NCBI GenBank assembly: GCA_039815415.1
Contig: JBCBZH010000089.1
Coordinates: forward strand, 1-14,405
Length of the DNA: 14,405 bases
Direction of reading: 5' to 3'
Source of the DNA: JBCBZH01 sp039815415
Lineage (GTDB): Bacteria > Bacteroidota > Rhodothermia > Rhodothermales > Rubricoccaceae
Shown here one piece after another: positions 6,851 through 13,016 of the stretch. Below the pieces are notes generated by a model. The model was not told the DNA's origin and searched no databases. It saw nothing but the letters and a program-made list of their open reading frames with translations. A program made the position numbers and the translations under genes. Every line of letters starts with the position of its first letter. The stretch's first letter is position 1.

Positions 6851-6955
6851 ATGCTGACCTCCAACGTCTTCTCTTCCACCTCCACTCGGACCCGTCGCCG
6901 CCTCGGCACGCGCGCTCCTTTCGCCGCTCGTCGTATCCGCCCCTCCCACCGATAA
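6851..6955 (+). CDS. Possible small ORF or leader peptide (34 aa), unproven
   Basis: This is an ATG-to-TAA ORF of 34 codons starting MLTSNVFSSTSTRTRRR. It is rich in Ser and Thr early and in Arg later. Its stop TAA overlaps the AAGGA ribosome binding site of the next tiny ORF. I recognise no family. It is listed because the two ORFs and the hairpin together look like a leader; it may be chance. Confidence 0.2.
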   Translation: MLTSNVFSSTSTRTRRRLGTRAPFAARRIRPSHR

Positions 6956-6964
6956 GGACGCGAC

Positions 6965-6994
6965 ATGAGATTCCGAAATGCTCGAAGGCGCTGA
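6965..6994 (+). CDS. Possible 9-residue leader peptide before hairpin
   Basis: ATG to TGA encodes MRFRNARRR, five Arg of nine residues, using AGA, CGA, CGA, AGG and CGC. AAGGA at 6954-6958 is spaced six bases from the ATG, unusual here because most genes in the window lack such a site. The last four codons overlap the 5' arm of the hairpin at 6984-7018, the geometry of a ribosome-mediated attenuator. Confidence 0.3.
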   Translation: MRFRNARRR

Positions 6995-7018
6995 CGGGAC
7001 CTCCCGCTCAGCGCCTTC
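6984..7018. terminator. Strong hairpin, likely bidirectional terminator or attenuator
   Basis: GAAGGCGCTGA (6984-6994) pairs with TCAGCGCCTTC (7008-7018), and inside it CGGG pairs with CCCG, with one unpaired C. The plus-strand tail is GGTGTGTTTGGG; the minus-strand tail is GAGCATTTCGG. It lies 80 bases past the stop of the leftward gene ending at 7098, so it may terminate that gene. Confidence 0.6.
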
Positions 7019-7097
7019 GGTGTGTTTGGGAGCCATCCTTTGTGCCTTCAGGCGCCGAAACGACATCCTCGAGCTGGTGAAGGAGGGAGGCTGGAGA

Positions 7098-7454
7098 CTA
7101 GGCTTCTGGGCGAGGACCGAGCGTGTCGAGAATGAGTGTGTCGAGGTTGAGAAGGGTGAGTGCTTGCTCGAGAACTCCGGAGAGCAGGTCCGCATCATCA
7201 TCCCACAGCTCGAAGACGACAGCGGTGCCTCGGATCTGGGTGCGAAGCGACCATCCCCAGATGGCACCGGGCTGAGCCGCCGCATCTCGGATGCCCTCGA
7301 CGGTCGTTCGCATCCTTGCCAGCTCGTCGGCAGTCAGCGTGACGGAAGCACCGTTGAAGGTCAGGATGAGGCGGTCGCAGCAGGTACATCGACGGATGGA
7401 TCCGCGCGAACAGGTGGCGAGGATCGGATCGGAGAAGGCGGACGTGACGGACAT
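7098..7454 (-). CDS. Small cysteine-containing protein, DUF6686-like
   Basis: This is a 118-residue protein from the ATG at 7454. The N-terminal part has ATCSRGSIRRCTCCDRLILTFNG, with Cys15, Cys23, Cys25 and Cys26, followed by VTLTADELARM. This resembles a small Bacteroidota family (DUF6686) with clustered Cys ahead of a phrase like L-x-F and an acidic helix; the match is from memory and weak. The frame is open upstream to a TTG at 7529, but the ATG is preferred since homology-like sequence begins there and the upstream part overlaps the terminator at 7478-7507. It follows the second HmuY-like gene on the same strand, so it may be expressed by readthrough. Function is unknown; the Cys cluster could bind a metal. 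Confidence 0.6.
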   Translation of the reverse strand: MSVTSAFSDPILATCSRGSIRRCTCCDRLILTFNGASVTLTADELARMRTTVEGIRDAAAQPGAIWGWSLRTQIRGTAVVFELWDDDADLLSGVLEQALTLLNLDTLILDTLGPRPEA

Positions 7455-7477
7455 GAGCACAGTGGGCGAAACCGAAA

Positions 7478-7507
7478 CCGCCCACCCCGAGGCGTCGAGG
7501 TGGGCGG
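7478..7507 (-). terminator. Terminator after TonB receptor-HmuY unit
   Basis: CCGCCCACC (7478-7486) pairs with GGTGGGCGG (7499-7507), a 9-bp stem with a 12-base loop. On the minus strand it is followed by TTTCGGTTTCG. It starts 25 bases after the stop of the second HmuY-like gene. Confidence 0.65.
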
Positions 7508-7532
7508 TGAGATAGAGACAGGCGGGCAAGAC

Positions 7533-8237
7533 TTACGACTCAGGCGTCGTCTCCGTGAAATCCCGCGAGCCGTCAGGCTGAAGGATGTACTCGAAGGTGT
7601 AGTAGCGCCCGGTGCCACCCGGTGTGGCAGGGTTGCCCTGGTAGTAGCTCAGAATTCGGATCTTGGCATAATTCCCCTCCGACGTTTGCAGGACAATGGT
7701 CTTGCCCGCAAGAGGAGAGATAATGTTGGTGGGCGCGTTGTAGTTATACCACCCGTTATCGGAGCCAGTTCAGATCACATACGGCGTGCCGGGGAAGGTG
7801 CCTCCTGGCGTCTGGACGGCGGGACAGGTGTTCTGCCCGTCCTGGATGTAGCCGTTGGCAGGGGCTTCGGTCAACTCAGCGAAGATGGTATTGTCCAGAA
7901 GTTGTGCCTGAACAGAACCGGTGCCACTCGTGCCACCGTTGAAGATGATGGTCGTGGTTCGGAACCCGATGTCCCAGGCAGTACCGGTAGAGTCTGCAGC
8001 GCGGGTGGCGGGGTCCACCTCATCCGATCCGAGCACAATCTGACCAGTGTCAAGGTCGTAGAGGGCAAAAAGGCCAAGGCCGACTGGACCGCGTGGGCCG
8101 ATCGCCACGGCAGGGTCTGCTGGGATGTCAGTCGCGGTCTGCACGTTGAGAGGAATGGGGTCCGGAGTGTTGTCAGCAGTGTCGCATGCGGAGAACACGA
8201 AAACTCCAACGAGAGCAACGAAGGCGGAGCGGATCAT
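7533..8237 (-). CDS. HmuY-like haem-binding lipoprotein with in-frame UGA at codon 156
   Basis: This is a second HmuY-like gene, 234 codons if read through. The N-terminus MIRSAFVALVGVFVFSAC has a lipobox with Cys18, suggesting a surface or outer-membrane lipoprotein. GTAWDIGFRTTTIIFNGGTSGTG (85-107) matches the paralogue at 3532-4086. A TGA at 7772-7770 interrupts the frame between PYVI and TGSDNGWYNY; the paralogue has Cys121 (TGC) at that place, in AICIGSGNGWY. Behind the TGA, 78 codons continue in frame with clear similarity (PLAGKTIVLQTSEGNYAKIRILSYY, GRYYTFEYIL) to a TAA at 7535-7533. The other Cys (138, NTCPAV) is intact. It could be a recent nonsense mutation, a sequencing error, UGA readthrough or Sec; a clear bSECIS was not seen. 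It lies 68 bases after the TonB receptor gene, probably in its operon. Confidence 0.7.
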
Positions 8238-8305
8238 GGAAGGAAGCGCCGTGCGGGCGCAGGGTGGTGGAGTAGAAAAGGGGGACAGCTGCGAGCTAGC
8301 GGTTG

Positions 8306-10624
8306 TCAGAGCGAGAGGCCGAGAGACGCAAACAGCGTCCGACCTGGCAGTGACGGCACGAGGGTGCCGCGCGTGACATCGAGCAGGTTGTCCGATCCGA
8401 GTTGGGTGGTCAGCCGCCCTGTGGGGAGGTCCCACGAGCGGGTGAGCGTGAGGTCGAGGATGGCATAGCCAGACACGAATTCGTCCGGGCGGTTGGCAAG
8501 ACTGTTGCCGTCGAGATCTCGGTAGCCATAGCGGCTGCGCCATCGGCTCCGCAGAGACACTGAGGCATTTTCAGTGGCAACCGTAGCGCGGACGCTCAGT
8601 GTGTGCGGCGAGCGCCCGAAGAGGCCCCCATAATCGCTTAGGCTCAAGCGAGACTCGCGTCCATTGGCATTGCGTCCGAACACCGAGCCTTCGCTGAGGG
8701 CGTCCACCACCTCGCGATCTCGCGCCTGGAGGAACTGGTACCCTGCAGCCAACTCGAGGCGAGACAGAAGTCGAGCAGTCACATCAGCAGTGAGGCCGCG
8801 GGTGTAAATGCGGTCGAGGTTGAAGTAGCCGAACACTGACTGGCCGTTCGTCTTCTGCGCCACTGGCTGTGTCTCAATGAGGTCACTTACCTCGTTCCAG
8901 AAGCCGCCAAGTCCCAGCTCAACTCCGGCAGTGGGCTGAAAGGTGGTGCCGACGTTGAGAGCGATAGAGCTTTCAGCCTGAATCGGGTCGAGCTGGCTCA
9001 CATCGAAGAAGGCCTGGGCGATCTGCCCCTGGTCCTCGAGGTCGCGGAGGCCCTCCTCCATCCGGGTAGATCCGAAGACGCTGTACCCAGCGGCGGCATT
9101 GGTGAAGGCGAGGTAGAGCTGCCGGAAGGCCGGGGCTTTGAAGCCGCTCCCGAGGCTTGCTCGCAGGCGGACAGTCTCTGTAGGGCGCACTAGTACCGAC
9201 AACTTCGGTGTCAGGCGTGCGGCGTAGTCAGTATGGGCGTCAAACCTGGCGCTGGCGTTCAGCTCAACGCGCCGCGAGGGCATCCACTCGTGCTGGGCGA
9301 AGGCAAACACCTGCTGAGCACTAGGGGCAAAGCCGCTGGCATCGGGGCCATACCGGTCGCCCGCGAGTCGCTCATCAATCACGCCTGCACCCGCAACGGT
9401 GAGGTGCTTCGCTCCCCAAAGAACGTCTAGCTGTGCCTCGGCCTTGGCATAGCGCTGGTCGAAGTCATCGGAGTAGGCCAGTGTGCCGTCGGTCTGGTTC
9501 CGGTGACGGACCTCGGTAGCATACTGCGATCCATAGAGCGTCGTCGTCAGGCGGACCTGCCTGGAGAGTGGGATGTACACCTCGGGGTGAAGGCTCCAGT
9601 CGAGCCGCTGTCCGGTGTCGTCGTAGCGGATCTCGTTGTCGCCATCCCCCAGTGCAAAGGCGCCAGTCTGGTCTTGCGTCGCGATCCGCGCTCCCAGGCG
9701 AGCCGTGGCGCCGCGTCCGAGGTCAAGGCGAGAGCGCAGATCCGCGGTCCAATCCGAGAACGCTGGGACGGTGGGCCCAAAGGCGTCCGGCGTTAGATCG
9801 TAGCCTTGCGATCCATAACGGTTGATGAAACCTCGAGCGGCCCAGCGCTCGCGCCCTGCAGCGGCCTCGATGGTCGCGTCGCTGGCTCCGAAGGAGCCAG
9901 CGCGAACCTCCACACGGGCCTGTTCGCCTTCCGAGGGAAGCGCCGAGACCAAGTTGACAACGCCTGCTAACGCCTCGCTCCCATACAGCGATGAAGATGG
10001 CCCTTCGACTATCTCCACACGCTCTATGCCCGACACTGTCAGGCGATCTAGGTCCAGCGTGCCTGCCGTTCGGCCAACCACCGGTTCGCCATCAAGCAGG
10101 ATGAGGGTGTAGTCAGGCGAGAAGCCTTGCACCTGGAGGCCGCTGCCGTGATCGTCGGTGAGCACTACGCCGGGCACGGTCTCCAGTACATCCCCAAGTC
10201 GCTGCGCGCCCTGCATCTGAATGGTCTTCGCGCCGATCACTGTTGTCGGCACGGCAACATCGGCCAGTTCCTTCGCGGTCCGTGTTGCTGTTACCACCAC
10301 GCGGTCCAGTTCCACCTCCACCGGCGCCAGCTCGATATCGAGTCGTTGCATCGAGCTGGTGTCGACTCGGACCTCGCGTTCCTCCGTCTGGTACCCGACT
10401 GCCGAGATCTGTAGCGTGACAGTGCCTGGCCCGGGCAGCACAAGGGCGTAGCGGCCCTCCACATCTGCTGCGGTTCCGATCTCCGTGCCCACCACGCGGA
10501 CGGTCGCAAAGGGAACACCCTCGTCCGCGTAAGTGATTTGGCCTTCGACACGCGCTGATTGGGCGTGAGCGTTTGGAGCGAAGGCGGCGAGCAGAGCTCC
10601 GAGGAGCCAAGCGAAGCGAATCAC
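8306..10624 (-). CDS. TonB-dependent outer-membrane receptor, probably for haem
   Basis: This 772-residue outer-membrane receptor would import its ligand using TonB energy. In order: signal peptide MIRFAWLLGALLAAFAPNAHA; a carboxypeptidase-like regulatory domain (about 25-105; ITYADEGVPFATVRVVGT, GRYALVLPGPG); a TonB-box-like DRVVVTATR (107-115); the plug (about 120-235, with GLQVQGFSPDYTLILLDGEPV and RVEIVEGPSSSLYGSEALAGVVN); and a 22-strand-type barrel. FKAPAFRQLY at 495-504 sits where haem receptors have the FRAP motif, but vitamin B12 and other receptors share it. The start is GTG. The candidate operator at 10656-10675 lies 31 bases upstream. The downstream HmuY-like lipoprotein and the haem operon to the left support haem as ligand. 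The protein ends in Leu rather than the usual aromatic residue. Confidence 0.92.
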   Translation of the reverse strand: MIRFAWLLGALLAAFAPNAHAQSARVEGQITYADEGVPFATVRVVGTEIGTAADVEGRYALVLPGPGTVTLQISAVGYQTEEREVRVDTSSMQRLDIELAPVEVELDRVVVTATRTAKELADVAVPTTVIGAKTIQMQGAQRLGDVLETVPGVVLTDDHGSGLQVQGFSPDYTLILLDGEPVVGRTAGTLDLDRLTVSGIERVEIVEGPSSSLYGSEALAGVVNLVSALPSEGEQARVEVRAGSFGASDATIEAAAGRERWAARGFINRYGSQGYDLTPDAFGPTVPAFSDWTADLRSRLDLGRGATARLGARIATQDQTGAFALGDGDNEIRYDDTGQRLDWSLHPEVYIPLSRQVRLTTTLYGSQYATEVRHRNQTDGTLAYSDDFDQRYAKAEAQLDVLWGAKHLTVAGAGVIDERLAGDRYGPDASGFAPSAQQVFAFAQHEWMPSRRVELNASARFDAHTDYAARLTPKLSVLVRPTETVRLRASLGSGFKAPAFRQLYLAFTNAAAGYSVFGSTRMEEGLRDLEDQGQIAQAFFDVSQLDPIQAESSIALNVGTTFQPTAGVELGLGGFWNEVSDLIETQPVAQKTNGQSVFGYFNLDRIYTRGLTADVTARLLSRLELAAGYQFLQARDREVVDALSEGSVFGRNANGRESRLSLSDYGGLFGRSPHTLSVRATVATENASVSLRSRWRSRYGYRDLDGNSLANRPDEFVSGYAILDLTLTRSWDLPTGRLTTQLGSDNLLDVTRGTLVPSLPGRTLFASLGLSL
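10325..10335 (-). repeat. Interspersed motif, 11-base partial in TonB receptor
   Basis: CGCCAGCTCGA lies inside the receptor gene near the end of the carboxypeptidase-like domain. Confidence 0.55.
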
Positions 10625-10655
10625 GACGGGATCGTAGGTGGACGGTGCCTAGATA

Positions 10656-10675
10656 CTATCTGGACTCGATCTAAA
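10656..10675 (-). promoter_or_regulatory. Candidate metal-regulator operator upstream of TonB receptor
   Basis: On the minus strand TTTAGATCGAGTCCAGATAG matches the hmuT site TTTAGACTGGATCCAGACAA at 15 of 20 positions. It ends 31 bases before the GTG start. It partly overlaps the palindrome AGATACTATCT at 10651-10661, which may be a second binding site. Confidence 0.5.
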
Positions 10676-10762
10676 TAAGAGAATTCTGTTGGGGCTGCCT
10701 GTAGAGTTCGTGTGCAGACACTAGAGATGCGCTCATGGCAAGCACCAGCGCGTTGCCGACAC

Positions 10763-10774
10763 CTCGAGCTGGCG
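10763..10774 (+). repeat. Interspersed motif, 12 bases upstream of TonB receptor
   Basis: CTCGAGCTGGCG lies in the gap between the gene at 10799-11083 and the TonB receptor. Confidence 0.75.
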
Positions 10775-10798
10775 TCCGTTCTAGAGCGAGACAGGGGC

Positions 10799-11083
10799 CT
10801 AGATCAGCCCGACGCGGTCCTCAGGGATGGGCAGCACATACTGCGGCTCCAGCGTTTCCTCGTGAACGCCGAGCTGGCCGGTGCCTCGGAAATCCACCCG
10901 GATATGCTTCTCGGTGTGCTCCATCACCTCGCCGACCCCGTAGAACGCCGGGGCTGGGCCGTAGTACACCAGCTCGCCCTTGTGAACGTCGCTCGTCCGC
11001 GCCCGTCGGTAGAACGGCGGCACGACGGGAAGCAGGTCCAGTCGGTAGGCCGGATTGGGATTGGGAAGGCCGGGGAAAGGCAT
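10799..11083 (-). CDS. Hypothetical protein, possible SH3-like (DUF3553-like) domain
   Basis: This 94-residue protein is not recognised with confidence. The N-terminal 30 residues are Pro-rich (MPFPGLPNPNPAYRLDLLPVVPPFYRR). The middle, HKGELVYYGPAPAFYGVGEVMEHTEKHIRVDFRGTGQL, has the look of a small beta-barrel of the SH3/KOW or DUF3553 type: a charged G-E-L-V start, G-V-G-E-V, then I-R-V-D-F. It has no Cys, signal peptide or membrane segment and is probably cytoplasmic. It is divergent from the gene at 11188 across a 104-base gap. The start is an ATG without a ribosome binding site. Confidence 0.6.
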   Translation of the reverse strand: MPFPGLPNPNPAYRLDLLPVVPPFYRRARTSDVHKGELVYYGPAPAFYGVGEVMEHTEKHIRVDFRGTGQLGVHEETLEPQYVLPIPEDRVGLI

Positions 11084-11187
11084 GTGGAATGGCCGTGGAG
11101 CCAGGGGCGGAGGCGTATAGAACCCCCGAGGGCGGGCAAGAGTATACCGCCTCCCTTCTCTGGCGCCCGGCCATTTCGTGGCGCCCC

Positions 11188-11502
11188 ATGCCTCTCTCTA
11201 TCGCCATTCTCATGACGACCCATCGTCGAATCCTGGACCGCCAGGTCGGGCGCAACGCGCAGCAGCTCGCGGGTGCGATTGCCCGCTTTGAGACGCCCGC
11301 TGAGCGATTCCCATACCTCCGCATTCTGGTCTCGCTCATTGAGAACGCGCACCCAGAGTGGAACCAAGTTGCCGGAAAGGATCGCCAGATTGCGGACCTG
11401 GTTGTGCAGATGAGCGGTCAGGCGCTGGATGCGGACGAGGTCGCGGAGGTGGTCCGTGTGCGCGACGAAGAGCGTGGAATCGTTTACAACGAGGCGGGTT
11501 GA
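11188..11502 (+). CDS. DUF4290-like small protein
   Basis: This 104-residue protein has ILDRQVGRNAQQLAGAIARFETPAERFPYLRILVSLIENAHPEWNQV, which resembles the DUF4290 family found mainly in Bacteroidota (a YGRNIQKLV-like start, a charged linker, then a hydrophobic helix ending in a phrase like HPxW). It is shorter than typical DUF4290 proteins and lacks the usual C-terminal part. The role of the family is unknown. The ATG at 11188 is used; an ATG at 11212 is an alternative and loses only MPLSIAIL. No membrane segment is clear. It is followed by a 138-base gap and another small gene on the same strand. Confidence 0.65.
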   Translation: MPLSIAILMTTHRRILDRQVGRNAQQLAGAIARFETPAERFPYLRILVSLIENAHPEWNQVAGKDRQIADLVVQMSGQALDADEVAEVVRVRDEERGIVYNEAG

Positions 11503-11640
11503 TCGATCTCAGGTCTGTTTTGGCGTAATACACGATAGAGGGTGCGCCAGAAGCGGAGATCCAGAGCGCCAGCTCGCCTTGGTTTCCGCAGTGCTTTCCC
11601 CGACCTTGTGATCCCTGCTGCGGCCATCCCACGGACCGAC

Positions 11641-11850
11641 ATGAACCAGGATGTCTTTTTCCTTGTCTCCACCGCCAGCGACGGTGTATACGTCGCCCGC
11701 GCTCTCGGACACCCTGTGGAAGCTCGTGCAGAATCGGCGTCGGAGCTGAAAGGCAAGGCCAAGAGTGCATTGGCCGACTACCTCGGGCCATCAGGCTGGG
11801 GACGCCGTGTAACCCTCGTCCGGACCAACGCGGACCTGATCGCAGCCTAG
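11641..11850 (+). CDS. Small HicB-like protein, no toxin partner
   Basis: This 69-residue protein starts MNQDVFFLVSTASDGVYVARALGHPVEARAESASELKGKAKSALADYL. The pattern of a beta-strand, then a phrase like DGxYxARALGHxV, then an acidic helix (LxxLKxxAxxAL) resembles single HicB-like proteins often mislabelled as 2-oxoisovalerate dehydrogenase subunits. HicB proteins usually act as antitoxins of HicA, but no HicA-like ORF lies next to it. It may be a stand-alone member of the fold. It converges with the dinB-like gene; their ends are 18 bases apart. I see no ribosome binding site. Confidence 0.6.
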   Translation: MNQDVFFLVSTASDGVYVARALGHPVEARAESASELKGKAKSALADYLGPSGWGRRVTLVRTNADLIAA

Positions 11851-11868
11851 AGGAGGCGCGGGAGTGGG

Positions 11869-12408
11869 TTACCGGCTCCCATCGAACACGGATAAGAAGT
11901 CCGTCCAGGGACCGATCTCGTCGCGGTACTGGCGGGCAAGCGTCCGGGTAATCTGGACCATATGCCCATGGTCATGGGCGACCCACGTCGCGAGGAGTTG
12001 ACGGAGGGTGACCAGGCCGAAGGTGGGGTGGATGCCGGTGCGATTGAGGTCGGTCTCGGAGAGTGCGGCATCGCGGAGCCAGGCTACGTTGGCGGTACGG
12101 ATCTCGGCAAAGGTGTCGAGGAGATCTTCTATGGAGCGGTCGAATGTTTCGATGGAACCGGCCACATCGTAGGGCACAAAGGTCGGGGCATCTCCGTTTG
12201 CGGCCAGGATGGACTGCGCTCGAACCACCCAGTCCACGTTCTCGCCGTCGATCAGGTGGGCAACGACCTGGCGTGCGCTCCATGTGTCGGGGCCATCGGT
12301 GGCATCGAGCCAGTCCGAAGGCAAAGGGCGCAAGAGAGCATCGACGACGGAGGGCGTCCGCGTGAGAGCCGTGATGGCATCGTCGAGGTGGAATGCGAGC
12401 TGAGACAT
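11869..12408 (-). CDS. DinB-family protein (DinB_2)
   Basis: This 179-residue four-helix protein has the three His of the DinB/YfiT fold metal site: His51 (VVAHLIDGE), His145 and His149 (WVAHDHGHMVQI). WSARQVVAHL is a typical first-site motif. Relatives include thiol-dependent enzymes such as bacillithiol transferases and maleylpyruvate isomerase-type proteins; no specific activity can be assigned. It starts two bases after the ruvC stop on the same strand (ATG 12408-12406), so it is probably the last gene of a yebC-ruvC-dinB unit. The metal ligands are inferred from family layout. Confidence 0.9.
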   Translation of the reverse strand: MSQLAFHLDDAITALTRTPSVVDALLRPLPSDWLDATDGPDTWSARQVVAHLIDGENVDWVVRAQSILAANGDAPTFVPYDVAGSIETFDRSIEDLLDTFAEIRTANVAWLRDAALSETDLNRTGIHPTFGLVTLRQLLATWVAHDHGHMVQITRTLARQYRDEIGPWTDFLSVFDGSR

Positions 12409-12410
12409 GG

Positions 12411-12950
12411 TTACCGGACCCGGCCGGGGTTGGCGGCGATAAACGCAGCCCAGTCTTTCGAGGCCCCTGCCGCCGCTGGACTCGCCTGAAGCCGTCGTGC
12501 ATGGCAGAGGGCCACCGCCAGCGCGTCAGAGGCGTCGTGGCCCCGGTCTTCCGTCAGCCCGAGTTGGGCACGAACCATAAACCAGACCTGTTCTTTGGCA
12601 GCGCGGCCCTTTCCCACAACCGACTTCTTGATCTCCGCCGGAGTGTATTCCACAATCGGGATCTCACGGTGCATGGCGGCCAGCATCACAGCGCCCTGGG
12701 CGCGCACCAGCTTCAGCATCGCCTGCGGGTTCTTTCCCAAAAACGGGACCTCTACGGCACAGGCATCCGGGACGTACTGATCTGCCAGCTCGATGACCTT
12801 GTCGTAGATCACCTGGAGGCGAAGCGAGTGCTCCATGTCGGCCTTCATCGAGACCGAGCCGTAGTCGAGCGCGGTTTCCTTTCGGCCTTCAACGGAGATC
12901 ACGCCGTAGCCTGCCTGCCGCGTACCGGGGTCGATGCCAAGGACGATCAT
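12411..12950 (-). CDS. ruvC: Crossover junction endodeoxyribonuclease RuvC
   Basis: This 179-residue Holliday-junction resolvase cuts four-way DNA during homologous recombination. The four acidic residues of the active site are visible: Asp7 in GIDPGTRQAGYG, Glu67 in CAVEVPF, and Asp139 and Asp142 in HDASDALAVALCH. KSVVGKGRAAKEQV is the usual C-terminal DNA-contact region. MIVLGIDPG at 12950 is chosen; the frame is open for 26 more codons upstream, but these form the inverted repeat between yebC and ruvC rather than RuvC sequence. It lies 58 bases after yebC and 2 bases before the dinB-like gene. The yebC-ruvC order is common in bacteria. The usual ruvA or ruvB partners are not next to it in the window. 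Confidence 0.96.
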   Translation of the reverse strand: MIVLGIDPGTRQAGYGVISVEGRKETALDYGSVSMKADMEHSLRLQVIYDKVIELADQYVPDACAVEVPFLGKNPQAMLKLVRAQGAVMLAAMHREIPIVEYTPAEIKKSVVGKGRAAKEQVWFMVRAQLGLTEDRGHDASDALAVALCHARRLQASPAAAGASKDWAAFIAANPGRVR

Positions 12951-12960
12951 GGGAGGATAG

Positions 12961-13016
12961 AGGAAACAGGAACGAGGAAAGAGGGCCTGATTCCTCTTTC
13001 CTCGCTCCTCATTCCT
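12961..13016 (-). repeat. Interrupted inverted repeat between yebC and ruvC
   Basis: CGAGGAAAGAGG (12973-12984) pairs perfectly with CCTCTTTCCTCG (12993-13004) around an 8-base loop. Outer arms continue with mismatches, giving about 21 paired bases between 12961 and 13016. The yebC stop (13011-13009) lies inside the repeat. No T-run follows, so it may be an mRNA-stability or processing structure rather than a terminator. Confidence 0.6.

Larger units (their letters stand above)
6651..7097. other. Gene-poor region with inverted repeat, tiny ORFs and a strong hairpin
   Basis: This 447-base stretch lies between two minus-strand genes. On the plus strand it shows CCCAGATCTC (6759-6768) paired with GAGATCTGGG (6818-6827), a 34-codon ORF (6851-6955), a 9-codon ORF with a good ribosome binding site (6965-6994), and a strong hairpin (6984-7018). 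It looks like a leader or attenuator region, but no plus-strand gene follows. Confidence 0.4.
10625..10798. promoter_or_regulatory. Promoter region of TonB receptor unit
   Basis: This 174-base gap contains the shared candidate operator (10656-10675), a near-copy of the interspersed motif (CTCGAGCTGGCG, 10763-10774) and an adjacent AGATACTATCT palindrome (10651-10661). The motif copy lies 24 bases past the stop of the upstream minus-strand gene. A -33/-7 promoter could not be fixed by eye. Confidence 0.45.

Noticed and set aside
7455..7529. TTG-started extension of the Cys-cluster protein
   Set aside because: It would be translated from inside the terminator hairpin and shows no family-like sequence; the ATG at 7454 is simpler.
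7700..7769. A bacterial SECIS element directly after the UGA
   Set aside because: Only a 5-bp stem (GGUGG/CCACC) with a 16-base loop is visible, without the typical loop G/U features. Not enough to call a bSECIS.
6978..8468. Long plus-strand open frame (496 codons) opposite the Cys-cluster and HmuY-like genes
   Set aside because: It lies antisense to two genes with clear protein features, has low-complexity Gly/Arg/Ser-rich sequence and no recognisable domain. It is a high-GC shadow frame.
11503..11640. RNA gene or tRNA in the gap between two small genes
   Set aside because: No cloverleaf or other familiar RNA fold could be drawn; only a 10-base partial copy of the interspersed motif (11567-11576) was seen.
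11641..11850. HicA-HicB toxin-antitoxin pair
   Set aside because: The protein looks HicB-like, but no adjacent short basic HicA-like ORF is present on either side.
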